Part shown: one piece after another, positions 33,132 through 42,798 of the stretch | Layout of the letters: every line of letters starts with the position of its first letter | Numbering within the stretch: position 1 is the stretch's first letter | Translations under genes and position numbers: made by a program | The notes under the pieces: generated by a model | Told to the model about the DNA's origin: nothing | The model's database searches: none | What the model saw: the letters and a program-made list of their open reading frames with translations, nothing else | Source: Xestospongia bergquistia | Taxonomy: Eukaryota > Porifera > Demospongiae > Haplosclerida > Petrosiidae | Assembly: GCA_963965975.1 (NCBI GenBank) | Contig: CAWYPL010000003.1 | Span: 16,358 to 80,357 of the forward strand | DNA length: 64,000 bases | Direction: 5' to 3'

Positions 33132-33531
33132 TGTTACATATGCTTTTCCCAAGTCAGATGATATTGCCTGACATGCAGAGGCAGATTCTAAGTATAAAGT
33201 TAACTAAGTAAACTAAGTACATCTGTCATAAGGATGACATCTGTCATCCAGGCTTAAGTGGCATGTGTCAAATCAATTTCCTACTAGCATAAGTAGCATT
33301 TCCTATTAGCTTAAGTAGATTAAGTAAACACATGCAAACATAATCCTTAACTGCCAATTAAGTCAATAAGGAAACAGACTAGTCCCTTCATTGATGTACC
33401 ATATGCATTCAGTGACATGATGTAAAGGATAACCAATAGCTTCAATAAAGGATCACAGATCACAATATATATAGGAGAGTATTAGTTATTATTTCTGCAA
33501 AGAACTCTGAAGGACTGGATACACAGTAACA
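33132..33531 (+). repeat. 3' LTR of A
   Basis: A 400-bp LTR, TGTTACATATG to CAGTAACA, preceded by the purine run GTGAGGGGGA. Compared with the 5' LTR it lacks 24 bp including TATAAATA, lacks about 13 bp near its end, and has 33 bp (33157-33189) inverted. AATAAA is at 33444. Confidence 0.92.
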
Positions 33532-33536
33532 CAAAC

Positions 33537-34629
33537 AGTTCAGTTACTTTTAACATTAAAATGGAAAAAAAACCCCTAAAAGCAGCAAACAAAATATGGT
33601 CAAGAAATTTGAAATAGAAGTCACATTGGAACTTGAACTCGGATGAATATGAGTATCACATAGCTATATATATGTACAAAACTTAGTTTCTTGGACAAAT
33701 GCTTCTGTTGCGATTGATACAAAGAGAAAAATAAATATAACTGCCAATTGTTGCGACTTACAAAACCAGACGTATTTGCATATTGTATAAACACACGTGT
33801 ACAATCTGAAGCAGCTAAGTGGAACATCTCAAGAATTGCAGGGATAGAAAACAAAAATAAATCCCAGAAAAACCAAATGATCTTGTATTTGGTACATAAA
33901 TATGATTACCAAACATGGAATACCCATCGTTTGACAAATTAATTGGTGTGCATACTCATGGTACTTGTGTACATGCCTACAAAATGTGAAGCCTGTACAG
34001 CAAAAACAAAGGCCTGTAGGACAGATGACAACAAACCATCGCATATGCAAAATCAACCGAAAAACAATAGAAAATACACCTGTGTTATTTTTTGGTTTAT
34101 TAATTTTCAGGGAGCATCTGGATTTTCTGGATCTGGATTGGAACTAAAGGCAAAAAAAGACGGTCCAGCAATGATGTCATGATCTTGTATTTGGTACAGA
34201 TCTACTCCTAATATCGATTAGTTCACTTGGCAAAAAGGTGGGCACAATGCGATACAGGTGTCAATTTTAATATATACATTTGCATCTTTGGAAATTCTGA
34301 GCTATTCGTTCCAGAAACATTTTGATAAATGCTATCTAAATAGTAACTAAGTAACTATACTAAAACTTTTACTATAGTAAAACCTATCTTGCTCGGACCT
34401 AATTTTGTGCGGAGACCTTGTCATCCATGGATAACTCTCAAATGAACTGGAATTTTAAGCAGTTTACCTCCTTTGCACGCACAAACCTGTCCTATGCAGA
34501 CAATGGACACCTCTCTGCACTGAAGAACTCTTAAAACCAGTTTTGCAAGGACAAAATTTAAGCAAAATTTACACAGGCAGTGTCATCTCACTTCATAAAA
34601 GGCAAATGAAAGTGCACAGAAGTGCATTA
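33537..34629. other. No gene recognised, CpG-richer
   Basis: No family-like reading frame. CpG pairs are noticeably commoner than in the flanking retroelements. A 19-base word TGATCTTGTATTTGGTACA is repeated at 33879 and 34180. TAGTAAAACCTATCTTG at 34375 looks like a pogo-type terminus, but no inverted partner was found. Confidence 0.4.
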
Positions 34630-34815
34630 CAGGTTGGTCCCGCTTAAGCCTGATTTTTTGGAGCATGAAAATATGTCCAGCTTAGCAGTAATCCGGCTTA
34701 ACAGTACTAATTTGCATTAAATTAATTAAATTATACAAATAATAAATTATGCATAAAATCCGGGCTAAAGGGGAATCTGGCTTAACCGCTGTACGGCTTA
34801 AGGGGGACCCACCTG
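34630..34815. mobile_element. pogo-type MITE, copy 1
   Basis: A 186-bp element with CAGGTTGGTCCCGCTTAAG at the left and GGGGGACCCACCTG at the right, flanked by TA on both sides. It is the same family as 41452-41638. The CAG terminus and TA duplication fit pogo/Tigger within Tc1-mariner. Confidence 0.85.
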
Positions 34816-35455
34816 TATTATAATTTTTAGCGATTTCTTTTATGTATGTTCCTTGAATTTTAAATTAAGTTAAACATGTAAATGTGTTACCAACGATGCA
34901 ATATCGTAAAACCTGTGTTGGACGGTCTCCCGCTCATACCTGTAAAGTTTTTTGTAAAAAGGAAATAAACTGCTGTTTCTAATATTGCAAATTGTTTATT
35001 GTTTAGATATTTCTTATATTTACTGGTAATATAAATACAAAAGACCTCAATGACTATTTACACAGTATACAGAATATATTCCTAATTACAGAAATTTTTA
35101 ATTTGAATAGAGTTTGTCATGAAATTTGAGCTATAAATATTTACGAAAAATAACGATGAAAGTTTCATCATACATACACACTGTATCATCATAAGCAATG
35201 ATCTATATCATTTCGCAGGTCAAGCGAATATCCGTTTTATAGTGGTTTGAGATAGAACACCCTATGCTTTGGCCTCAACACAATACATTAGCCTTAGTAC
35301 CTAATATCTCATGGATACAATCAAACCTGCATTTTTGTACCTCTTGCTTAACCACTGAGTAAACCTCCCTCCAAAATGTGGCATCACTACTTTATTGAAA
35401 CTCGACTTGATAAATCTTTACCTCGAATTTGTTATTAATTTTGGTTAAGAAATTA

Positions 35456-36474
35456 CAGGTCAGGTCCGGTTAGGTCGACTTTCACGGGTAGTAAAGAATT
35501 CCGTCGATTTAACCGATCCTCAACACAACTGGCAGGATGCTTGGTACCTGAGCTAAATACTGCTGGGGCTGAGATTGGTTGGCCAGCTGACGTAATTGTT
35601 AAAGCATTTGGATGGGTCGGACAGGATGGACATTCTCCTGGGGAGGGAACCTCAGGTCAGCTGGCTGACTTAAATCATTAAAGCAGCTGGATGGGTCTGG
35701 CCTGATGTTTTCTCAGGGTAGGGGAGCTCATCAGTTGGGTGACGTTATTGTTTAAGCAGTTGGATGGGTTGAACAGGCCAGACATTCAGGGAAGGGGAAT
35801 ACAGTTGGCCTCATTCTGGGAAAAAGGGCCAAAGCAGAGCTATGCACAGTGCTCACTGGCTGGGCTTGCGCTTTGCTGGCTCAAAATGGAATCCAGCTTG
35901 TAGAAAGCTTTTTTTCGGAACAGACGAAAGAGTGGCCTATTCTCTGGGAAGGCTGATGCTCCGCTGGCCAGGAATGGAATCTAGCTGAAGGTGGCCCCTT
36001 CGCGCATGGTCGACATGAAATACAGTATATACAGCATCATCTTGAAGTCAAAAGTTACACATGCATGACATTACATTTTGTGATGATAAATCTACTGTAC
36101 TTGTCACAAATGAACTGAAATATACTGTAGTACAATAGTCAATTTCGTAAAAGCCATTAAGGCAGAAGCCAATACACCAGATTGATTTTTTTTTCATCTA
36201 ATGTTGCACAAATATACAGCTCCAGAATTTTACACATCCAGTGTCTGACAACCATGCTGGGATGTATTGTATGAAATAAGGCTGGTATGTTTTGATAAGG
36301 CTCTGTTGATGTTCCCTTAAACAAAATACAGTAAGTTAGTTTAACTGGTCCGAATTTCATGAAAATGGGACTTTGGTTTGAATAAGTCGGTTTATCCAAT
36401 CTACAATACGAAACAATCGGGGAGTAGGAAATTGCATCGGTTTATTCTAGCTCGGTTAAACCGGAATCGACCTG
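35456..36474. mobile_element. 1-kb pogo-like non-autonomous element
   Basis: The ends are CAGGTCAGGTCCGGTT and, inverted, AACCGGAATCGACCTG, each next to TA. No transposase frame is visible. The interior holds tandem repeats (35576-35815) and further GGC-rich sequence to about 36010. Confidence 0.6.
35576..35815. repeat. Three 70-80 bp tandem units
   Basis: Each unit contains a GCTGACGT-type block, TTAAAGCA or TTTAAGCA, TTGGATGGGT and a later GGGGA block. Units start near 35576, 35655 and 35731. Confidence 0.65.
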
Positions 36475-36808
36475 TATATTCAAAAGGTATGTATAATCTA
36501 CAAAATGATTTGAAACAAAAGTGGTCCGCATTCCTCGGTAAGAACTCGACACTTTGTGAAGTACACTGATTAGTCTTTCTACACCCAGAAAGTGTCTATC
36601 GCAGTTTCATTAGGACGAACGATAGTAACTAATGCTATAAGGGCTATATTCCATTAGCTGGGTATAATGGAAGACAACAAAATAACTAGTTAAGCGCATA
36701 CGGCACGATATGACCTAGAGTTACAATACATATCTTTATATGTCACTAGGGCAAATTAATGTATGTTTCTTATTTTATGTGTGTGTACAATCAAAATATG
36801 CCTCCTAC
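36475..36808. other. No gene recognised
   Basis: AT-rich sequence between the pogo-like element and the gap. It does not match the leader of A, so the left end of B is not visible. Confidence 0.4.
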
Positions 36809-37008
36809 NNNNNNNNNNNNNNNNNNNNNNNNNNNNNNNNNNNNNNNNNNNNNNNNNNNNNNNNNNNNNNNNNNNNNNNNNNNNNNNNNNNNNNNNNNNN
36901 NNNNNNNNNNNNNNNNNNNNNNNNNNNNNNNNNNNNNNNNNNNNNNNNNNNNNNNNNNNNNNNNNNNNNNNNNNNNNNNNNNNNNNNNNNNNNNNNNNNN
37001 NNNNNNNN
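36809..37008. other. Assembly gap (200 N)
   Basis: Exactly 200 N. Sequence to the right resumes inside the leader of element B, at the position matching 23920 of A. Confidence 0.99.
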
Positions 37009-37293
37009 CAAATAGATCAGAGGTGTTGAGTCTAGTTGTGGTTACATGGTGCAAAGCCCTTGAGGAAATTGGTGTTCATGCCAAAAGTACAGAGAGTGTG
37101 AGGCAATTCCCTCTAATCTACATTTAGAAATCCTTACAGGGTTACTGAAGCCCACTGAGTACTGTGTGTTGATGGTTAAGATAGTGATCAGTTGTGTAAT
37201 AGGCTGTCCACAGTAGATAATATATTAAATATCAAGGTATATCACAGTCAGGTGTTAAAGTACACATAGTAATAGGATACTGTAATAGCCAAT

Positions 37294-38259
37294 ATGAGTA
37301 AGATAGGTAATCCAGACTTTAACTGGAGTGCATCATCACTAGAACAGGAATTCATCAGGTTCAAGAAAGTGGCCAGAAACAACTTTATAGCACACAAAAC
37401 AACAAATAGAGAACAACAAGGCAGTTTTCTAAGAGGCTGGATAGGAGGCATAGGTGAAGAAAAACCAGAGAGTTTCAACTGGACAGATGATAACTTCTAC
37501 AACCCAGATGAAATATTGGAAAGACTACAGCAGGTAATACAACCAAGTACTATACCTCAAAATAATAAATACAAAAAAGATCTAATTACATACAGGCAGA
37601 CAACAGAAACCTTTAGTCAATTTTTTGTAGAACTCAAGAGAAAGTATGATTTGGCCAAAGACAACTCCAAATACTTATGCAGGGAACACAACACATGCAA
37701 GGAGTGCATAGACAGGATGAAACAAGAAGACCTAATGTCTTATATATACACAGGGGTTAAGAAGCAAAGAGCTAGGGAGCTGATAGACCAACTAGCAACA
37801 GCAGACCACACTCTAGAGAAGTATAAAAGCATATGTGAAGGATGTGACATCACTGATAATAATGCACAAATTTTTAATAATACAGGTGCAGAAGAAGGTG
37901 GTGCTACAGGTGGTAATATATATGCTTTCAGAGGTAAAGGCCAAGGTAAAAACAATAACTACAACAATAGAACAAAATGTCAAAACTGTGGAAACTTTCA
38001 CAAAAAGGATCCATGTAGGGCTAAAGACCAAAAATGTAATATTTGTCATAAAATAGGTCACTTCAGCAAAGTATGCCAGAGAAGACAACAAACTGCAGCA
38101 CAAGTTCAAGCACAGAGAAGATTTACACCAAAACAGAAACCCGGCAGATTTGGAGGTAAACAAATACATGAAATTGAAAATGACAATTTGTATATAGTAG
38201 ATAGTGCAGGCAATCAGATAGGCATAACTGACTATGAAAGTGTCAACCAGGCCTTCTAG
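37294..38259 (+). CDS. gag: B Gag with two zinc knuckles
   Basis: An open frame of 321 residues starting MSKIGNPDFNW, the same start as A. Residues 1-180 are capsid-like with WIGGIGEEKPESFNW and FSQFFVELKRKYDLAKDNSK. A Gly/Asn-rich linker leads to CQNCGNFHKKDPC (CX2CX3HX4C) and CNICHKIGHFSKVC (CX2CX4HX4C), the nucleocapsid. Gag packages the RNA. The TAG at 38257 is CAG in A, so the stop is a private change and the frame originally ran on into protease. This is the longest intact gene of the element. Confidence 0.88.
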   Translation: MSKIGNPDFNWSASSLEQEFIRFKKVARNNFIAHKTTNREQQGSFLRGWIGGIGEEKPESFNWTDDNFYNPDEILERLQQVIQPSTIPQNNKYKKDLITYRQTTETFSQFFVELKRKYDLAKDNSKYLCREHNTCKECIDRMKQEDLMSYIYTGVKKQRARELIDQLATADHTLEKYKSICEGCDITDNNAQIFNNTGAEEGGATGGNIYAFRGKGQGKNNNYNNRTKCQNCGNFHKKDPCRAKDQKCNICHKIGHFSKVCQRRQQTAAQVQAQRRFTPKQKPGRFGGKQIHEIENDNLYIVDSAGNQIGITDYESVNQAF

Positions 38260-38874
38260 GAACTAAACTATGCAATAATTGATTCAATAAAATTTTCTTT
38301 AGATCCAGGTACAGGCAAGCTAAATTATAATTCCAAGAATTCCAATGTTGAAATTAATCAAGTTTTGCATGCCAAAACATGGAAAGAAGCAGAGACAACA
38401 ATTATGATGTACCCATCTGATGACAAGGGAAAGATCACAGGAAGACCCAAGGGCATGAGGAGCAAGCTGGACACAGGTGCAGGTGCTAATATAATGTATT
38501 TGAGTGCTTACAAGTCTCTCAATCCTAGTGACTTTGACAAAGATGGTAACCCTACTGGAATTTTCCAAAGGGCAAGCACTGTATTGAAATCATTTGGGGG
38601 CAGGCAGATACAACAATATGGTATAAAAACCATAAAGTGTGCCTGGGACAAGAAACTGTGGTTATTAAATTTTCACATTGTAGATGCAGAAGGACCCATC
38701 CTGATAGGGTTAGGAACAATGCCGAAGTTAGACATGATCCAGTTTCATCCCCAAGTTCATATCTCTTGCATAGACATAAATGCGATCCAACCCAGCCTGG
38801 CCAGGCAAGGTGAGAAAGATGTAGAGATTGATGTTATGTCTAAGACTAATGACAATAATTCTGTTTCAGAATGA
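38260..38874 (+). CDS. pol: B aspartic protease
   Basis: Open from the TAG at the end of gag to the TGA at 38872, in the gag frame. The active-site loop is KLDTGAGANIMYLS (from about 38464), and the flap/C-terminal part includes FHIVDAEGPILIGLGTM. The stop TGA is followed by CTAG, and the same frame continues into RT. The identical TGA is in A. It may be a decayed CGA or a readthrough stop. The protease would cleave the Gag-Pol precursor. Confidence 0.85.
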   Translation, partial: ELNYAIIDSIKFSLDPGTGKLNYNSKNSNVEINQVLHAKTWKEAETTIMMYPSDDKGKITGRPKGMRSKLDTGAGANIMYLSAYKSLNPSDFDKDGNPTGIFQRASTVLKSFGGRQIQQYGIKTIKCAWDKKLWLLNFHIVDAEGPILIGLGTMPKLDMIQFHPQVHISCIDINAIQPSLARQGEKDVEIDVMSKTNDNNSVSE

Positions 38875-39492
38875 CTAGAAGATGACAATGAAGTCATAGA
38901 CATCACCACAGGGTGGCATGAAGAAATAGATGTAAAAATGTATGACTCAAATAATGCAAATATTCTGTCCATACCTAGGGGCCCAAGATACATCCACCCA
39001 GACAGTGATCTTCATTCAAGACCAACCATCAACAGTAAAGCAGATTTAAAAGAAATGTACCCCAAATGTTTTGGTGGTGTTGGTATGTTCAAGGATTTTG
39101 AATATGAAATTAAGGTTGATCCAAAGGTGAAACCAGTGGTCCATGCACCAAGGAGAGTCCCAATTGCTTTACAACTCAAACTAGAGGCAGCTCTAGATGA
39201 GATGGAGAAGAAAGGTATAATATCAAAGGTAGAAGGGTTTACCCCCTGGACCAACTCACTTGTGATCTGGGAGAAAGCAAATGGTAAGTTGAGGATTTGT
39301 TTAAATCCTAAGGATTTAAATACAGCAATCATAGATGATTACCATCCTATTCCTACCCTACATGACATAACCCACAAGTTAAATGGTTCAACTTTGTATG
39401 GCAAGCTAGATGTAGATTCAGGTTATTGGAATGTAAAATTAACAAAAGAGTCATCTATGTTAACAACATTTAATTTCAATATACTAGACTAG
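38875..39492 (+). CDS. pol: B reverse transcriptase, N-terminal part
   Basis: Same frame as protease. It contains GVGMFKDFEYEIKVD, VPIALQLKLEAALDEMEKKG, TPWTNSLVIWEKANGKLRIC, LNPKDLNTAI and LYGKLDVDSGYWNVKL (first catalytic Asp region). The frame ends at 39490 because two extra bases near 39481 shift it. The continuation is 39500-40388. Confidence 0.85.
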   Translation, partial: LEDDNEVIDITTGWHEEIDVKMYDSNNANILSIPRGPRYIHPDSDLHSRPTINSKADLKEMYPKCFGGVGMFKDFEYEIKVDPKVKPVVHAPRRVPIALQLKLEAALDEMEKKGIISKVEGFTPWTNSLVIWEKANGKLRICLNPKDLNTAIIDDYHPIPTLHDITHKLNGSTLYGKLDVDSGYWNVKLTKESSMLTTFNFNILD

Positions 39493-39499
39493 GTAAATA

Positions 39500-40388
39500 T
39501 AAGTTTGAAAGATTACCTTTTGGGGTTAAAACCTCTCAGAATACATTTCAGAGAAAGGTTGATGAAACATGCTATGCATGCAGAGGTGTGGTGGGAATAG
39601 CAGATGACATTTTGGTATATGGGACAGAAAGCAATTTTGACCTCCACTTGTATGAAGTTATGGAAGCCACAAGACAAGCAGGTATAAAGTTGAACTATGA
39701 TGAATGTATCATAAAGACCAAGTCCTGTAGTTCTTTTGGAAATGTTTACACTCCAGCAGGTGTGAAACCAGACCCAAAGAAGGTGGAAGCCATAAATAAG
39801 ATGGAATCTCCTATCAACAAGCAACAGTTGCAGAGTTTCCTAGGTATGTTGACCTATTTAGGTCAATCTGTTCAAAATGTTTCAGATATGACATATAATA
39901 TGAGGAAACTCCTCAAAGAGAATGCTTTATTTCAGTGGACTGAGACCCATGAAGCTGATTTCCAAAAGCTGAAGGAGGTGTTTACCAGTGAGTGTTTAGC
40001 ATATTTTGACCAAAAGAGAGGTATCTTTTTGCAGGTTGATGCTTCAATCCAAGGATTAGGTGCAGCCCTGATGCAAAAAGATCAGCAAGGTAGACTGAAA
40101 CCAGTTGCATATGCATCAAAGAGTCTCACTGATGTTGAGAAGAGATATTCAAATATTGAGCATGAATTACTTGCAGTTGTCTTTGACTGTATTAGATTCC
40201 ATCACTGTTTGTATGCTAGAAAATGTGAATGTCACAGTGACCATAAACCTTTAGAAGACATCTATCTGAAACATTTAAGTGATGCCCCTGCAAGGCTACA
40301 GAGACTATTGCTGAAACTCCTGCCATGTAATTTAACCATTAAGTACATTCCAGGTAAGAATGTGGCAGTAACAGATGCCTTCTCATGA
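39500..40388 (+). CDS. pol: B RT catalytic part and RNase H
   Basis: Continues RT with FERLPFGVKTSQNTFQRKVD and the catalytic GIADDILVYG (Ala-Asp-Asp at 39600-39608, both aspartates present), then YTPAGVKPDPKKVEAI of the thumb. RNase H spans about 40030-40388 with LQVDASIQGLGAAL, KRYSNIEHELLAVVF, CHSDHKPLE and KYIPGKNV. It ends in an A-F-S stop where related elements read a final Arg; the TGA is shared with A (27167) and is most easily explained as a CGA changed by CpG decay. Confidence 0.88.
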
Positions 40389-41450
40389 GTAAACCCTAAT
40401 GGCAACACCAAGGTTAAAGGGTTGGATGTTACAGTTCATGAAATGAGTCCATATATTAGTCATTTGCAGCAGGTGCATATCCAGAGAGCCACCCAGGAAG
40501 ACCAGGTGCTACAGATGTTGATGAGCAAAATGATAGAAGGCTTTCCAGAACACATCAAGCAACTTCCTGTGGTATTGAGACCATTTTGGCAAATTAGAGA
40601 TGATTTGTCAATAGAGCACCCCTGTTTGACATACCAAGGTAGGTATTATATACCTAAAGCTATTAGAGAACAAGCCTCAGCAAGTCTCCATATAGGTCAT
40701 CCAGGTATATTAAAGAAGAAGCATAGGGCACAGCAAAGTATGTACTGGTTAGGTATCAATAAGGACATTGAGAACCATGTAATGTCATGCGATCCTTGTC
40801 AGGTAAATGGTAGAAGTCAGCCAAAGGAACCAATAATACCTTTTGCAGTGCCAAACAGACCTTGCCAATGAGTAGGTACAGATCTATTTCACCACAACAA
40901 GGGTTGGTATGTTATTGTAGCTGATTATTACTCCAAATACCCATGGATACAAGCCCTGCCAGCAACAGGTTCTAAGGATGTGATCTCTGCCATTAAGTCT
41001 TGTTTTGCAGAATATGGCATACCAGAAGATGTCATAAGTGACAATGGGAGTCAGTTCACCAGCCAGGAGTACCAGTTGTTCACAGCATCATATGGTTTCA
41101 AGCTGACCACAAGCAGTCCCCACTATCCAAGAGGTCATGCTTTTGTAGAGTGACAGGTGCAAAGCATCAAGAAGCTACTTACCAAGTGCAGCCAAGATGG
41201 GTCTGACCCATTACTAGCACTGCTTCAGCTGAGAACCACAACAATTGACAGCAGAACCCCATCACCAAGTGAGCTGCTACAAAACAGGAAACTGTGCACA
41301 ACACTGCCTGTGAACATCAGGCCTCCTCTCAATAGTGAGGCCATCACAGCATCATTGCAAGCCATGCAGAGGTTTAGCCATCATGATGCTCATGCCAAGG
41401 AGATGATAGATCTCATCCCAAGGCAACCTGTTTCTGTGCAAGACCCACAT
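40389..41450 (+). pseudogene. pol: B integrase
   Basis: Zinc-binding domain at 40680-40810 (LHIGHPGILKKKHR, then HVMSCDPCQ). The catalytic core runs from 40875 with TDLFHHNKGWYV, then SDNGSQFTSQ and GHAFVE, giving D, D and E with exactly 35 residues between the last two. TGA codons at 40868 and 41150 interrupt it. At the second A reads CAA, pointing to an ancestral CGA. The MITE at 41452 cuts the C-terminal part. It would catalyse integration. Confidence 0.88.
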
Positions 41451-41451
41451 A

Positions 41452-41638
41452 CAGGTGGGTCCCACTTAAGCCGGATTTTTTGGGAGCATGCAAATCTGTC
41501 CGGCTTATCAATTATCTGGCTTATCAGTACTAATTTGCATTAAATTAATTAAATTATACAAAAATGAAATTATACAAAAAATCCGGGCTAAGCGGGAATC
41601 CGGCTTAACCGCTGTATGGCTTAAGCGGGACCCACCTG
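41452..41638. mobile_element. pogo-type MITE, copy 2, inside B pol
   Basis: A 187-bp element, CAGGTGGGTCCCACTTAAG at the left and CTTAAGCGGGACCCACCTG at the right, flanked by TA (41450-41451, 41639-41640). Element A has the intact site CCCACATACC at 28494-28503. It matches 34630-34815 along its length. Confidence 0.93.
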
Positions 41639-41640
41639 TA

Positions 41641-42176
41641 CCAGAACATGGTATGAAGGTGCTACTGTGTCCAAGGCTGAGACCCCAAGATCATATATGG
41701 TGCAAACAAAGATCAGAAAGTGATAAGGTTGCAGGTAAAGCCAAAAGAAGTGCCAAAGGTACCAGTTATACAGGAAAGTGTAAATAGGCCTAGTGTAGTG
41801 AAAGTTCCATTAGTAAAAAGTGAGAATGATAGTATATTGAAAGTGAAATGATGGAGGGAAAAACCCCATGGTTTGTGCCAAAATGAGAGCAAAAGAGGAA
41901 AAGAAAAGTGAAAGTGAGGAAGTAATACAAAAAAGTGAAGCCCAAAACCCCAGGGTTGGCCATAATAATGCCACACCCACAGTCTCAGCCTCCCAAGCCC
42001 CTGACCCAAAACCAAATCCTATACCACCAATGGAACTGAGGAGGTCAGCAAGAGCTCATAAGCCTAACCCAAGGTATATGGCCACCATAGTAAAGGAAAT
42101 AGGTAATACTATGAATTACCCATGTGGACTTTCTTTCATGAAAGCAAAGAAAACTGTAAATATAGAACATGTATGA
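41641..42176 (+). pseudogene. pol: B integrase end and Pol tail
   Basis: Resumes after the MITE and lacks about 60 bp present in A (near 41710). The tail is Lys/Pro/Glu-rich and ends with LRRSARAHKPNPRYMAT and a stop at 42174. The motif is a common Pol C-terminus in gypsy elements. Confidence 0.7.
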
Positions 42177-42367
42177 TATTGTAAATCAGACTAATAAGTA
42201 TAATATTATATAATTTTAAAGATTGTTATAATTGTAATAATTATAATAATTGTAGTAATGATAATAATTGTAGTAACTGTAATTGTAATAAGTGTATAAT
42301 ATTGTATAATTCTATTATGTGATCCTATATAAGTAAATAGGCATTTATTATTTTTTTGTGAGGGGGA
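42177..42367 (+). other. B 3' UTR with TAATAATTG repeats
   Basis: AT-only low-complexity repeats followed by a T run and GTGAGGGGGA, the polypurine tract. The site equivalent to the PLE2 insertion in A is 42246-42260. Confidence 0.7.
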
Positions 42368-42798
42368 TGTTACATATGCTGTTCCTAAGTTAGAATCCAC
42401 CTCTACGTGTCAGGCAAATTCCATCTAAATGTCATAAGGATGACATCTGTCATCCAGGCTAAAGTGGTATGTGTCAAATCAATTTCCTACCAGCATAAGC
42501 AGCATTTCCTATTAGCATAAGTAGATTAAGTAAACACATTCAAACCTTAAGCCTTAACCTTAATCTTTAACTGTCAATTAAATCAATAAGGAAGCAGACT
42601 AATCCCTTCCTGTAATGTACCATATAAATACTCTGGCAAAATTCAATAATATTCATTCAATGACTTGATGTAAAGGAATAACCAATAGCTTGAATAAAGG
42701 ATCACAGATCACATGTATATTGGAGAGTATTAGTTATTTATTACTCTGCAAAGAACTCTGAAGGACTGGATATACACATACTAGTGCATTCTATAACA
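42368..42798 (+). repeat. 3' LTR of B
   Basis: A 431-bp LTR, TGTTACATATG to CTATAACA. The segment inverted in the 3' LTR of A is in the normal orientation here. It has TATAAATA at about 42624 and AATAAA near 42693. Confidence 0.9.

Larger units (their letters stand above)
22471..33531 (+). mobile_element. Complete Ty3/gypsy element A with two internal insertions
   Basis: Both ends are TGTTAC...GTAACA LTRs, and CAAAC flanks the element at 22466-22470 and 33532-33536. The order is LTR, leader, gag with two zinc knuckles, protease, RT, RNase H, integrase, basic C-terminal tail, LTR. No env. The structure fits the Mag-like part of gypsy. Compared with B (37009-42798) it carries a 28S rRNA fragment and PLE2, plus deletions of about 24, 39 and 75 bp in pol. 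Confidence 0.92.
37009..42798 (+). mobile_element. Ty3/gypsy element B (sister of A)
   Basis: Leader end, gag, protease, RT, RNase H, integrase, C-terminal tail and 3' LTR, collinear with A and highly similar. The 5' LTR and most of the leader are in or beyond the gap, or absent. A MITE is inserted near the integrase end. There is no env. It is the best preserved coding copy in the window. Confidence 0.92.

Noticed and set aside
34375..34930. A third pogo-type element around the first MITE
   Set aside because: TAAAACCT words recur at 34377 and 34907, but in the same orientation; no inverted terminus was found.
36740..37127. Open frames running through the second N gap
   Set aside because: Same reason as the first gap.
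42206..42400. Ile/Thr-rich minus-strand frame
   Set aside because: Translation of the TAATAATTG low-complexity 3' UTR of B.
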